Numbered from the stretch's first letter, positions 46,661 to 55,773 are shown. The stretch is 64,000 nt of DNA from Rhizobium sp. ACO-34A (GCA_002600635.1 CP021371.1:4548001-4612000), one strand, 5' to 3'. Numbers and translations are program-made. Notes: generated from the sequence alone by a model not told the origin.

Positions 46661-48146
46661 GGCCGGCCTTTCCACGCCCGCGGCGTCTGGGGTTCACCTT
46701 CGGCAAAGCTTGCCGCAGATTTTTCAGCATCGCGGCTGCCGGCTCATCCGCCGGGTCCTGCGGCACAAGCGTTCCCTCGAAGGCGGATTTCAGGATGGCC
46801 TGGCGGAGCCGGGCGGCGTCGGCGGCTTCCATTTTCAGCAGATCGAGAGCCTCGGTTGCCTCGCCGAGCCGCTCTGATACGAGCCGCATGATCGCCCGCA
46901 CCTCCTGGGGAGGAGGCACCGGAACCGGAAGGCGGCTGATCTTGCTCAGACTGATGGACGCCAGATTGGTCGTTTGCTTGCCTTGCTCGACAAAGAACGC
47001 TCGCCCCATTTCGTTTGCGTGATGAGACACAAAAAACGGATCAAGGCCGCCATCAACAAGACGGACCCGGAAAACGTGGTTCTGGTGGATCATATTGGGG
47101 ATGGAGCCATCCCAAATCCAGCCTCTTCCGATCTTGTCGCGATCTCCGCCCTCGTTCAGCAAGATATCGCCCGGCTCGAGGCGTAACTTCCTTGCCACCG
47201 GTCGTTCGACCGTGATGTCCTTGACCTGTGTGAGATCCAGATGCCCGCGCTGAACGTTCGCGACCCTGAGATACGGGACAACCACGGGGTCGACCGGCTT
47301 GCGTTTTGCGTCAACTGTCGCGCCGCCGACGATTTCGCCGAGTTCCCCCAACATGGCCCAAGCCCACCCCTCTGGCAGATCCGGCAAATCCGAGGTGTCG
47401 AGCGGCGGGTTTGCGGCAGCGCTTTTGCCGCGTCCCTTGGCCGGGGTCGCGGCGCGTTCGGCCTTGATGCGGGCCAGAAGATCGTGGCCGGTTTCGGCGG
47501 GCTGGTGGGTCTCGCGCCAGTCGCGAGTGAGTTCTCCGGTGACGGCGGCTTTTAGCAGGGCGCGCCGGAACGTCTCCAGCCCCTTGCGCGCCGCCTCAAG
47601 CGCCGCCTCGCCCTCCGCGATCTCGGCAAAGAGGGCATCGATGCGCTCGACGATGCGGCGTTGTTCGGGGAGAGGGGCGAGGGGAATCTTGAATTCGGAG
47701 ATGGTTGAGAAGTCAATGCGCGGCCGATCCCCGCTGACTGTAGCCATCGCGCGGTTAATGAACCCACGAGAGTGAAGAAAGAGCTGGAAATATTTGGCAT
47801 TGATCGCAGTTATGATCGCCAGAAGTTCCCCGGATGCTACGCCTTCCATGGACGCGATGGCCGTCTTGTTCAGGTATGGCCTAAGGCGTCCGTAAAGGAC
47901 ATCGCCGGGCTTAAACTTGTTGCCCGCGCTTTTCATTTGCGCAAACGGCTTTGTATTTAGGACGCGCAAACCGTCGTTCGGAATGTCGTCCATCCCGACG
48001 AATGGAAGATGAGGCGCGTCTGAAGGATTAACTTTCTCACCGCGAAGCCGTGCGATGTTTTCAATCTCCGTCCAACACCACCCCTCCGGCAGCGTCCAAG
48101 GTTCATCCTCCGACCCGCTCGCGTCTGCCGCCACTTGCATATCCAT
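46650..48146 (-). CDS. hsdS: type I restriction-modification system, specificity subunit
   Basis: 498 residues with the usual two target-recognition domains. Each begins with a similar LPEGW motif (LPEGWCWTEIENIARLRG near 20; LPEGWAWAMLGELGEIVGG near 260) and is followed by a conserved helix (PLPEQRRIVERIDALFAEI near 175; PPQEVRAIMRLVSERL near 410). The two domains define the two halves of the bipartite DNA site. Its ATG overlaps the hsdR stop (TAATG), so translation is coupled. The recognition sequence cannot be read from the protein. Confidence 0.95.
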   Translation of the reverse strand: MDMQVAADASGSEDEPWTLPEGWCWTEIENIARLRGEKVNPSDAPHLPFVGMDDIPNDGLRVLNTKPFAQMKSAGNKFKPGDVLYGRLRPYLNKTAIASMEGVASGELLAIITAINAKYFQLFLHSRGFINRAMATVSGDRPRIDFSTISEFKIPLAPLPEQRRIVERIDALFAEIAEGEAALEAARKGLETFRRALLKAAVTGELTRDWRETHQPAETGHDLLARIKAERAATPAKGRGKSAAANPPLDTSDLPDLPEGWAWAMLGELGEIVGGATVDAKRKPVDPVVVPYLRVANVQRGHLDLTQVKDITVERPVARKLRLEPGDILLNEGGDRDKIGRGWIWDGSIPNMIHQNHVFRVRLVDGGLDPFFVSHHANEMGRAFFVEQGKQTTNLASISLSKISRLPVPVPPPQEVRAIMRLVSERLGEATEALDLLKMEAADAARLRQAILKSAFEGTLVPQDPADEPAAAMLKNLRQALPKVNPRRRGRGKAGHGG

Positions 48147-50884
48147 TACGCCACCAGGACTTCCGTCAGTTCATCCAGCAATTCCGGCAGCCGTTGTCCG
48201 AACAGCCCCCGTGCCTTGATCATGCCGCCACGGCTGGCGAATTCCGGGGCTTCCATGATGTCTTCCGGGCGGATTTCGATATTCACCGCCAGATGATCAC
48301 GGATGGCCGTCAGCCAGGCGCGTTGGTCGTCGCTATAGGTTCGCCCCGCCTTTTCCTCGCGGCCGAGCCAGAGATTGAAGCGCCCGGCCACCAGCGATGA
48401 CAGCGGCTCCAGCGATTCTGTCTCTCCCATAGCATAGCGGACCAGCATGACGATATCGGCGAGCGTCCCCGCCGGGTTGCCGCGCACCGTTTCGGCGGCA
48501 AGCCGACGGTAGGCGCGCCAGATATCGACGGGCTCCAGGAGCCACGGCGGGCGCTTCAGCGCCTCGCGCAGATCGTCGACAGCCTCATAGGTCAGCCGCT
48601 TCTGCGCGTAAGGCCGGTGATAGAGGATTTGCAGGGCGACAAGCTCGTCCTGCTTCTCGTCGAGAAACGTCTTGAAGCGGCTCACCGTGTCGCCCGCCTT
48701 CGCGGCGTCCCAGCCGGAGGAGACGACGGCGTCGGTCGAGATGGTGTCGATGCGGATATCGGCCGCCGCCTTGACGTCCTTCAGCAGCGTGCGCAGCTTC
48801 GGATCGTCGAAGAGCATGGCCGCATCTTCCTTGACGGCCTCTTTCGCCCGCGCCAGTTCGGGCTCGGGCGCCGACTTCGGCACATGGGCGGCCAGCGCAT
48901 CCGGGTCGATCGCGTCGAGAAGCCGCGCGGCCAGCGCCTTCAGGTCCAGCCCGCCCGTGGCCTTGACGATGGCGGCGCGATCCTTCTCGCCGATGCGCCG
49001 GTCGAGGGCGGAAAGGCGCGCGGCCAGCGTCGCAAAGGCATCGTCATCGCGCCGGCCGGCGGCGATCTCCTCGATCAGCTTGTCAAAGGCGATGGCGCGG
49101 TTGCGTTCCAGCGGCTGCGAGATGCTCTTGAGGCTTTCCGAAACGCCCACCGCATCGACCAGCACGAAGCGTGTCTTGGCATCCGCATCGGGGGTCACTT
49201 CGCGCAGCTTGTCGGGGCTGATCGTGCGTGCGCCGCGCCCCTTCATCTGCTCGAAATAGAGCTCCGACTTCACATCGCGCAGGAAGATCAGCGCCTCCAG
49301 CGGCTTCACATCCGTGCCGGTGGCGATCATGTCGACGGTGACGGCGATGCGCGGATTATAGTCGTTGCGGAAGGCGCGGATGAGCTGTTCCGGGTCGGCT
49401 CCGTCGACCTTGTAGGTGATCTTCTTGGCAAAGTCGTTGCCCTTGCCGAAAACGTCGCGAACGATCGTCACGATCTCCTCGGCATGGTGATCGTCCTTCG
49501 CGAAGATCAGCGTCTTCGGCACCTCGGAGCGGTCGGGGAAAAGCTCGGTGAAGAGCGAGTCACGATAGGTTTCCAGAACCGTCCTGATCTGGTTCGGCAC
49601 CACCACCGTCCGGTCGAGCTGGTCGGCCGTATAGGCAAAATCCTCGTTCAGCGTTTCATAGCGTTCGGCGCGAGTGCGCTTGTCGCGCACGGGCAGGTCA
49701 TAGCCGGCCTTGACCGTCGATCCGCGCTCGCCGATCTCCGTCCTGATCCGGAAGATCTCGAAGCCGACATTGACGCCATCAACGACCGAGCGCTCGTAAG
49801 GATATTGCGCGACGAGATTGCGCCCGAAGAAGCCGAGCGTGTGCAGCGAGGGTGTCGCCGTCAGCCCGACGATGAAGGCATCGAAATAGTCGAGCACCTG
49901 CCGCCATGTGCCGTAGATTGAGCGATGGCATTCATCAGTGATGACGAGGTCGAAGCTTTCGATCGGGATCGACGGATTGTAGGAGACGAAGCGCTCCTGT
50001 CCGCCGCCGACGGCCTCAAAGGCGGAGGCTTCTTCCTCGTCGTCCGTGAGCTCCTTGCCCGTCAGCACCGAATAGACGCGCTGGATGGTGGACACGACAA
50101 TCTGCGCACCCTTGTCGATGCCGGCGCTGCCGAGCTTCTGCACATTGTAGATTTCGGAGAAGGACCGCCCGGTGCCGGGCGGGCGGTAGGCCAGATATTC
50201 GTCGCGCGTCTGACGCACCAGGTTGGCGCGGTCGGCGAGAAACAGAATGCGCTTGAGGCCCGCATGGGCCAGCAGCCGGTAGCTGAGCGTCGCGGCCGTG
50301 AAAGTCTTGCCAGCGCCTGTCGCCATCTGGACCAAAGCGCGTGGGCGGTTCTCGCCAAGCGACTGCTCGATGTTGGTGACCGCATCGATCTGGCAGTCTC
50401 GTAATCCATCCTCGATTAGAGGCGGCATGTGCTGCAATAGAGCTCGCAACGTTTGCGGTTCGCGCAGCCAAAGCTCCATGGTCTCGGGTCGATGAAAGGC
50501 AAAGACGCGGCGTGATGTTGGCTGAGGATCTGCATGGTCGCGGAATAGGATCTCGCTTCCGGAGGCGACATACTCAAAGCGCACTTGGCCATCTTCCCGA
50601 ATGAGATGACCCGGCATGTCGTGAATGTAGCGCTCGGCCTGATCCGAGAAGCCCGAAAGTGTTGTGCCCTCTGCTTTCGCTTCGACGACACCGCACAACC
50701 GACGCCCGACGAAGAGAGCATAGTCAACGGGGCCCGAGGCAGTTTGGAATTCGCGGACGGCAACGCCTAGCCCTGCGCCCAGATTCATTTCCGATCTCGA
50801 TTGAACTATCCAGCCACACGCCATCAGCTGCCGGTCAATAAGCGACCGGGCGCGATCCTCAGGATGAAAAGCCGTTTCGTTCAT
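48146..50884 (-). CDS. hsdR: type I restriction-modification system, endonuclease/translocase subunit
   Basis: 912 residues. An N-terminal PDDEXK nuclease domain (VDYALFVGRRLCGVVEAKAE) is followed by superfamily 2 helicase domains with Walker A QMATGAGKTFTAA near 180, DEAD-type box TDECHRSIYG near 310 and TATP near 335, then a helical C-terminal region for binding the methylase core. The subunit pumps DNA and cuts unmethylated foreign DNA. I use ATG 50884 (NETAFHPEDRARSL); the frame also allows 50896. First gene of the operon. Confidence 0.96.
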   Translation of the reverse strand: MNETAFHPEDRARSLIDRQLMACGWIVQSRSEMNLGAGLGVAVREFQTASGPVDYALFVGRRLCGVVEAKAEGTTLSGFSDQAERYIHDMPGHLIREDGQVRFEYVASGSEILFRDHADPQPTSRRVFAFHRPETMELWLREPQTLRALLQHMPPLIEDGLRDCQIDAVTNIEQSLGENRPRALVQMATGAGKTFTAATLSYRLLAHAGLKRILFLADRANLVRQTRDEYLAYRPPGTGRSFSEIYNVQKLGSAGIDKGAQIVVSTIQRVYSVLTGKELTDDEEEASAFEAVGGGQERFVSYNPSIPIESFDLVITDECHRSIYGTWRQVLDYFDAFIVGLTATPSLHTLGFFGRNLVAQYPYERSVVDGVNVGFEIFRIRTEIGERGSTVKAGYDLPVRDKRTRAERYETLNEDFAYTADQLDRTVVVPNQIRTVLETYRDSLFTELFPDRSEVPKTLIFAKDDHHAEEIVTIVRDVFGKGNDFAKKITYKVDGADPEQLIRAFRNDYNPRIAVTVDMIATGTDVKPLEALIFLRDVKSELYFEQMKGRGARTISPDKLREVTPDADAKTRFVLVDAVGVSESLKSISQPLERNRAIAFDKLIEEIAAGRRDDDAFATLAARLSALDRRIGEKDRAAIVKATGGLDLKALAARLLDAIDPDALAAHVPKSAPEPELARAKEAVKEDAAMLFDDPKLRTLLKDVKAAADIRIDTISTDAVVSSGWDAAKAGDTVSRFKTFLDEKQDELVALQILYHRPYAQKRLTYEAVDDLREALKRPPWLLEPVDIWRAYRRLAAETVRGNPAGTLADIVMLVRYAMGETESLEPLSSLVAGRFNLWLGREEKAGRTYSDDQRAWLTAIRDHLAVNIEIRPEDIMEAPEFASRGGMIKARGLFGQRLPELLDELTEVLVA

Positions 50885-50967
50885 GTGGAGCAGCATATGT
50901 ATGGTTGTGACGTAAGGGAAGCCAGTTTAGAAGTTGCTGTGGTGTAGCCGACGTTGAGCTGAGGTTA

Positions 50968-51714
50968 ATGGGAACATCGAAGAAAGCTAAGCGGACCGAA
51001 ATTGAGAAAGCCCATTGCCCAACGTGCAATCGCCAGCAAAACTGCAAATTGCATGGCCGGGTAGATAAACCTTGGAAGTGGGAAGATCGTTCTGGTCACT
51101 CAATGGTCGGTGGGGACATCTACAGTCTTTTCGAATGCTGTGGCTGTGAGACTGTCTTCACTGAGAAAAGCTCTTGGGACGAAAACGACATCGACCAGTG
51201 GTATGACCACAATGGTGAGGCGCAGAGCGAGGCAGTCCACACGAAGACGACCTCGCCGCGTCCGCCAGCTCGGCTTCGGCCTGATTGGCTCGACAAGATC
51301 GGGAAATTAGATCCGATTCTGTTTCACATCTTGGACGAAACCTATAGCTGCTTTGATGAGAAGTGCTTCATTCTTGCTGCGATAGGCTTGAGGACGGCTC
51401 TTGATAGCTGCGTGGCTGCGGTGAATATCGAGCCCGCCAGGTCGTTCCAAGAGAAGCTGAAGGAATTGAAAGATCAGGGTTTCATAGGAGAAACGGAGCA
51501 CGGCATTTTGACCGTGCTTACTGATGCCGGGAGTGCAGCTGCGCATCGGGGATGGTCACCCAACGAAGAGCAAACGGCACACCTTATGGACGTGCTGGAG
51601 AATTTTATTCATCGGGTGCTAATCAACGGAAAGAAGGCCCTGGAAATGAAAGGTGGCATCCCTGAGCCGCAGAAGCGCAAGAAAGGACAACCTCCAAAAG
51701 CCGATGTCGCCTGA
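50968..51714 (+). CDS. DUF4145 domain protein
   Basis: 248 residues. Two Cys pairs (HCPTCNRQQNC and ECCGCETVF) form a probable zinc ribbon in the first 70 residues. The C-terminal part (about 110-225; FILAAIGLRTALDSCVAAVN) matches the DUF4145 style found beside, or fused to, type I restriction subunits. It is divergent from hsdR with 83 nt between starts, so it may be an accessory of the restriction system. Its end lies about 60 nt before the second tRNA-Ser repeat, marking the right end of the island. Biochemical role unknown. Confidence 0.75.
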   Translation: MGTSKKAKRTEIEKAHCPTCNRQQNCKLHGRVDKPWKWEDRSGHSMVGGDIYSLFECCGCETVFTEKSSWDENDIDQWYDHNGEAQSEAVHTKTTSPRPPARLRPDWLDKIGKLDPILFHILDETYSCFDEKCFILAAIGLRTALDSCVAAVNIEPARSFQEKLKELKDQGFIGETEHGILTVLTDAGSAAAHRGWSPNEEQTAHLMDVLENFIHRVLINGKKALEMKGGIPEPQKRKKGQPPKADVA

Positions 51715-51774
51715 GCGGCACTTTGCGGCCACACGCAAACTGGAGATGTGGCGCCGCCTTCGCGGTGATTCTCT

Positions 51775-51911
51775 CGCTAAGAGACACCCCGCGCTGACCA
51801 ACGCGTCATCATGCTCAAGCGGAGAGGTGGCTGAGTGGTCGAAAGCACCGCACTCGAAATGCGGCATACGGGCAACCGTATCGTGGGTTCGAATCCCACC
51901 CTCTCCGCCAT
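51775..51911 (+). repeat. 137-bp direct repeat, copy 2 (tRNA-Ser with leader)
   Basis: Second copy of 34420-34556; 133 of 137 bases match. Sequence to the left (island side) is unrelated to copy 1 and lacks the TTGCCA -35 element of the resident gene. Confidence 0.95.
51821..51910 (+). tRNA. tRNA-Ser(CGA), copy 2
   Basis: 90 nt with CCA, anticodon CGA, identical to copy 1 except for four bases in the variable arm, which here forms a perfect ATACGG-GCAA-CCGTAT hairpin. The body is intact, so it should be functional if transcribed, but the -35 hexamer is not conserved. Its 3' end is the left attachment site of the rolling-circle-type element. Confidence 0.96.
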
Positions 51912-51913
51912 TG
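51898..51913 (+). repeat. attL core of the second element (3' end of tRNA-Ser)
   Basis: The 16-bp sequence ACCCTCTCCGCCATTG covers the end of the T arm, the acceptor strand, CCA and three further bases. An identical copy is at 59795-59810. The integrase starts 72 nt further on. Confidence 0.85.
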
Positions 51914-51985
51914 GTAACTAATTGATTTTAAAGAGAAATTCGCCGTTTTTGGGATGTTGATACCCACGGAAATACCCGGCGAATC

Positions 51986-53629
51986 ATGTATCTCACCTAT
52001 CGAAAATCCGGCGTCCGCTTCCAGATCGCCGTCCCTGCTGATCTCCATTCCCGACTCGGGCGAACCCCGATCCGAATCCCGCTGGGGATGATCGCGGCCA
52101 CGTCCGCCAGACGCATCGCTCGTTTACTGTCCGGTCACGCCGAGCGCCTATTCATCGCCGCGAGATCACAGGAGATGAATGCCATGTCGAAACCGGACCT
52201 TCGCGACGCCCTCATAGCAGAGCTACAGGGCCAGCTCGCCGAGATGGCCGACCAGTTCCAGGAATACAGGACGAACTCGGAGCGGCGGCTGGCCGTGGAG
52301 GTCGAGAACGCCCGACTTGTCGGCGAGAACCAGACGCTGGCGAAGGTCGTGCCGATCGGCGAACATCTCGGCGCCCTTGCGGACGGCATGGAAGCGCTCG
52401 AGGCGAAGGTTCGCAGTCTCCCCCGTTCGCAGCAGGGCGGCGTCGAGGACGCCTTGTCTCTCTTGCAGGACCAGATGGCGTCGTTGTCACAAGCCGTCCA
52501 CATGTCGCTCGAAGGGGGGCCGCCCCGTCCCCTCTTGTCGGAGGTGCTCGAAGACTGGGTCGAAGTCCGCAGTGGCTTCGGTATCGCCGCGAAGAAGATC
52601 GACACCGACCGCAATCGCGTTCTGGACTTCATCGCGTTCGCCGGGGACAAGCCCGCCAACAAGTATACGTATTACGACGTCCAGCGGTTCACCAACCTGC
52701 TCGTCCGGGTGCCGGGGAACTATTCGAAAATCCCGCATCTCAAGGGTAAGCCCCGGCAAGATGCGGCGGACTATAACGACCGGCTGGCCCCTGAGGACCG
52801 AATGCCGACGCTCTCCGTGAAGTCGATCGAGGACAACTACCTGTCGCCCCTGCGGGTCCTCTTCCGCGACATCGCGGCGGAGCACAGCTTCCGGTCGCCG
52901 CTCACCGACGTCGAGATTCGTATCTCCTCGGACGCGACCCCATCGGTCGAACGCCTCCCGTTCGCGGTCCCGAAACTGAACCGCTGGTTCGCGCACGCGG
53001 CGAAGGAAGAGCGGGCGGACATGAAGTGGCTACCGTTGCTCGGCACCATCACAGGCGCCCGCATAGCGGAGCTCATCTTCCTTCAGGGGAAGGACATATA
53101 TCGCATGCGAGGCGACGACGGCTTGGAGTGCTGGGTCCTCGACCTGCGAACGGACCTCATCGCCGAAGGCGGCGGGACGCAGAAGCGCAAGACGAAGAAC
53201 AAGCCCTCGCGGCGTCTAATCGCCCTCCATGAGTCGTTTGAGACACTGGGTTTCATCAGGTATGCCCAGTCTCGCCGAGACGACAAGTGGCTGTTCCCTG
53301 CCGCCTTCTACTACGGAAAACGTAGGGTCTCCGACCCCGCCGATGCGGCCAGCAAGCGGATGAACCGGATGCTTAAGGACGTCGGGATTCATGAGAGGCA
53401 GGTGCAGGTGTTCCATTCCACACGCCACACGGCGAAAGATATCATGAGAATGGCACGCGTAGACGAGAGAACCCATGATCTCCAGACCGGGCATGCACTT
53501 CCCACCGTCTCGAAGCGTTATGGCCTGAAACATCTGGCGCAGCAGGAGCTTGAAGTGCTGCGCAGCCTGCCGCTCCCCGATGGTCTCGACCTCACCCCAT
53601 ACATGGAACCGGGGGCCGCTGCATCGTGA
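51986..53629 (+). CDS. tyrosine recombinase / integrase of the second element
   Basis: 547 residues. The N-terminus (YLTYRKSGVRFQIAVPADLH) is the short DUF6538-type domain seen in large proteobacterial integrases, followed by a coiled-coil region (about 70-180), a core-binding domain (about 180-310) and a catalytic domain. Active-site residues: Arg in TITGARIAELIFL near 358, H-x-x-R in FHSTRHTAKDI near 476, His in QTGHALPTVS near 503 and Tyr in SKRYGLKHL near 512. It lies next to attL, as expected for an enzyme inserting its element into tRNA-Ser. Complete. Confidence 0.93.
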   Translation: MYLTYRKSGVRFQIAVPADLHSRLGRTPIRIPLGMIAATSARRIARLLSGHAERLFIAARSQEMNAMSKPDLRDALIAELQGQLAEMADQFQEYRTNSERRLAVEVENARLVGENQTLAKVVPIGEHLGALADGMEALEAKVRSLPRSQQGGVEDALSLLQDQMASLSQAVHMSLEGGPPRPLLSEVLEDWVEVRSGFGIAAKKIDTDRNRVLDFIAFAGDKPANKYTYYDVQRFTNLLVRVPGNYSKIPHLKGKPRQDAADYNDRLAPEDRMPTLSVKSIEDNYLSPLRVLFRDIAAEHSFRSPLTDVEIRISSDATPSVERLPFAVPKLNRWFAHAAKEERADMKWLPLLGTITGARIAELIFLQGKDIYRMRGDDGLECWVLDLRTDLIAEGGGTQKRKTKNKPSRRLIALHESFETLGFIRYAQSRRDDKWLFPAAFYYGKRRVSDPADAASKRMNRMLKDVGIHERQVQVFHSTRHTAKDIMRMARVDERTHDLQTGHALPTVSKRYGLKHLAQQELEVLRSLPLPDGLDLTPYMEPGAAAS

Positions 53630-53946
53630 TCCGGCGCGGGTAGCCTCGCTCTTTTCCACGACGATTTTTTCCTATCCTTCGGATCGAGCCACGTGTCTCG
53701 ATCCGATCCGCAAGCGGACCGGGGAAAAAATAGTCGCGGAACCTTCTCGCTCAGTGACTGTCAGCGCCCGCCTACCGTCGTACCCGGAGCCGGGGAGAGA
53801 TGCTGCACATCAAGACGCCGGGCTCGCGTCGTTAGATCCCTGTTAGATCTACCGGCATTCTTCATTACAAGACCGGTTTCGTCCTGGGCCCCACCTTGCG
53901 AATCTGCTATAAAATCCTTGTAAAACAAGGTGTTATGGAGATTTCC
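53630..53946. other. intergenic region after the integrase
   Basis: About 317 nt without a supported gene. It contains the structured repeat at 53678-53706 and, near its right end, TATAAAAT followed by a small CCTTG-TAAAA-CAAGG hairpin just before the next gene, which may be its promoter and operator. Confidence 0.5.
53678..53706. repeat. structured 29-bp inverted repeat, copy 1
   Basis: Arms TCGGATCGAG and CTCGATCCGA (10 bp, perfect) around an 8-nt loop. 24 of 29 bases match 60061-60089, with one changed base pair compensated in both arms. Confidence 0.8.
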
Positions 53947-54180
53947 ATGGAAACGACAACGACGACAATCAGAGGCCTCACGTTCGACGTGCTGGTGACG
54001 GAGACAACGCACCGAGACGCCGTGGGCGTCCTCTTCTACCTCGCGACGATCACCGTCAGGAGCCGCAAGACAGGCGTCGAGCGGATCGCCCGCCGGTCCC
54101 GCATTCCGGGCACAGGGAAGACCATCGCTCGCGACGTCCAGCGCATGGGCGTCCGCGCACTCGACAAGCTGGCAGCGTGA
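53947..54180 (+). CDS. small hypothetical protein of the second element
   Basis: 77 residues, not recognised. ATG 53947 has GGAG six nt upstream; an ATG at 53935 is in frame. The N-terminus has a run of threonines (ETTTTTIRGLTFDVLV) followed by a basic C-terminal half (RSRKTGVERIARRSRIPGTG, KTIARDVQRMGVRALDKLAA), which could bind DNA. The stop overlaps a possible GTG start of the next gene, so the two are probably co-translated. A control role is conceivable from its position after the promoter. Confidence 0.65.
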   Translation: METTTTTIRGLTFDVLVTETTHRDAVGVLFYLATITVRSRKTGVERIARRSRIPGTGKTIARDVQRMGVRALDKLAA

Positions 54181-54194
54181 GGAAGGTGACGGGC

Positions 54195-54626
54195 ATGCAG
54201 TTGCAGTACATCTACGAGACGACATTTCCGTGGGAGCCGGACGCGGGCGTCTTTCCGGGCAGCGAGACGTCGGCGCTCGGAATGACGACGGAGCTTGTCG
54301 CCGTCCGGGACGGCCAGATCGCCGACGAAGACGAGACGGAGGCCCGGTTCGAATTGCTCATCGTGCGGCGCGGCGACGGCTGCGCCTACGCATGGGAAGT
54401 CCTCGACGTCGACACGGACAAGACGATGGCGGAAGGCGAGGCGTCGACGCTCCGGGACGCGAAGAGAGCCGCAGAGGCGTCGGCGTGGCATGCTGCCGAG
54501 CGCATTGCCGGCCGCCGAATCCAGCGCGCGGAAGACTGGCTTGACGAGGCGGCAGCCAGCGCGGCGGCGTTTGTAGCGGCGGAACTCGCCCGGATGACAC
54601 CCCGGCGCGGCAACGAATCCGGGTGA
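54195..54626 (+). CDS. hypothetical protein of the second element
   Basis: 143 residues, not recognised. ATG 54195 follows GAGGAAGG at good spacing; a GTG at 54177 overlapping the previous stop is possible. It is an acidic protein with an Ala-rich helical C-terminal half (AKRAAEASAWHAAERIAGRR) and no membrane segment. It is the last rightward gene and is followed by a terminator hairpin that also overlaps the end of the facing gene. Confidence 0.65.
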   Translation: MQLQYIYETTFPWEPDAGVFPGSETSALGMTTELVAVRDGQIADEDETEARFELLIVRRGDGCAYAWEVLDVDTDKTMAEGEASTLRDAKRAAEASAWHAAERIAGRRIQRAEDWLDEAAASAAAFVAAELARMTPRRGNESG

Positions 54627-54691
54627 GTACAGATACGGGGCGACCCGCCAGAAGCGCTGTAAGGGCCGTTTAAACGCCTCCGAATATAAGC

Positions 54692-54716
54692 AACGGGGCC
54701 ATCAGGCCCCGTTTTC
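54692..54716. terminator. terminator between convergent gene sets of the second element
   Basis: 9-bp perfect stem AACGGGGCC/GGCCCCGTT (54692-54700 with 54705-54713) with an ATCA loop and a T-tail on the right. It overlaps the stop codon of the leftward 70-residue gene. Confidence 0.9.
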
Positions 54717-54914
54717 ATGTTCGACGCCCGTTTTCGAGACTTCATCGTAGAAGGCCACGATGGCGTCGGCCAGAGCCTCGACGTCGGCCTTCGCCGGAGC
54801 GCTGTCCGACAGGAGTTCCATGTACGCGGCGTCGAGCGCATCGAGGCGCCGCCGCTGGTCTTCCGAGAGATGACCGAGCAGCGCCCCGGCGTCGGCGTGA
54901 AGTTCCATTTCCAT
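54702..54914 (-). CDS. small acidic protein of the second element
   Basis: 70 residues, not recognised. A very strong AGGAGGAG precedes the ATG at 54914. The sequence (HADAGALLGHLSEDQRRRLD, ALADAIVAFYDEVSKTG) is acidic and probably all helical. It is the last gene of the leftward operon that begins with rep. Confidence 0.7.
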   Translation of the reverse strand: MEMELHADAGALLGHLSEDQRRRLDALDAAYMELLSDSAPAKADVEALADAIVAFYDEVSKTGVEHENGA

Positions 54915-54926
54915 GTCGTTCTCCTC

Positions 54927-55550
54927 CTACTTCCTTCCGGGGACCGGCGCGGCGTCGACATCGACGGCGGGCGTCGGCTCATCTTCGAACGTCGGCGCGA
55001 CCCGCGCCCCCACGAGCGCGCGTTCCCGCAGCGTTGTCCGGTCAGCACCGATCCCCAGCATGCGGAGAGCCATCCGATCCTCAGAGGCGATTAGCCCCCG
55101 GAGCCACGGTCGAGCCTCATCCGGGACGCGCTGCAGCATCTGCGCCCGCGCTTGCTCGCGGCGTCGCTCCGAGCGGCTATCGAGATCGCGCACGAGGCGC
55201 TTCCACGGACGAGGCGCAGGCGTCGACCGCACGCGCGGCGTCGAGATCGGAGGCGGCGTTCGTCCTGGTTCAGGTTCGAGGCCACGTTCCCTGGCCCATG
55301 CTTCACGTCCGTTCGGATATCCGAGTGGTGGGTCCCACGGCGACCGACGAGGCCGGAGCCGAGGCTGCGGCAAATCGTAGATGAGAGCCGGGACCGGCGG
55401 CGCGAGGGCAAGCACGGCGGAGAGCAGCGCGAGGATCTGAAGCATCATCTTGCCCGCCGGGTCAGCTCGGCGTTCGCGGCGTCGCGCGAGATCGCGCCGT
55501 AGTTCATCGACGCATGTCCGACGTCGCCTGTCTTTCGAATCCTTGCTCAT
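54927..55550 (-). CDS. single-pass membrane protein of the second element
   Basis: 207 residues. Start ATG 55550 has GGAGG seven nt upstream. A strongly basic N-terminus (about 1-34, RRRRTCVDELRRDLARRRER) precedes one hydrophobic segment (about 35-58, MLQILALLSAVLALAPPVPA), giving an N-in topology with a Pro/Arg-rich outside domain of about 150 residues. It is unrecognised. Lying between the relaxase and the 70-residue gene, it might help dock the relaxase-DNA complex to a helper conjugation machine, but no coupling-protein ATPase motif is present. Confidence 0.65.
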   Translation of the reverse strand: MSKDSKDRRRRTCVDELRRDLARRRERRADPAGKMMLQILALLSAVLALAPPVPALIYDLPQPRLRPRRSPWDPPLGYPNGREAWARERGLEPEPGRTPPPISTPRVRSTPAPRPWKRLVRDLDSRSERRREQARAQMLQRVPDEARPWLRGLIASEDRMALRMLGIGADRTTLRERALVGARVAPTFEDEPTPAVDVDAAPVPGRK

Positions 55551-55773
55551 GCCGACGCCTCCAATCCCTGTCCAGCATGCGCGCCGGCCGGATTCGAGGC
55601 AAATCCGGACGGGCGTCGCGGCGCCCGGACGAAGGATTCGACGCCGAATCGGATGGGTTATGATACGGCGGCGTCGTTCGGACGAGCTTAGAAGGGCACT
55701 TCCGGCGTCCTCATTTTTGGATTCCGGCGTTTCCGGGAGAGTTTCGGCATCTGGGTGCGGAACCCGAGGCGGC

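Larger units (their letters stand above)
34557..51774. mobile_element. tRNA-Ser-bounded genomic (defence) island
   Basis: 17.2 kb lying between the two 137-bp tRNA-Ser repeats. It carries a tyrosine integrase, a serine resolvase, a NYN protein, a PDDEXK nuclease, an Mrr-type endonuclease, a type I restriction-modification operon, a DUF4145 protein and several orphan genes. Base composition is uneven, with the left end clearly A/T-richer than the core. No conjugation genes are present. The integrase lies 4 kb inside rather than at an end, so the island may be a composite of more than one insertion. Boundaries are inferred from the repeats. Confidence 0.75.

Noticed and set aside
53915..53930. 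CCTTG-TAAAA-CAAGG hairpin as a riboswitch or terminator
   Set aside because: Stem of only five pairs and no T-tract; noted only as a possible operator.
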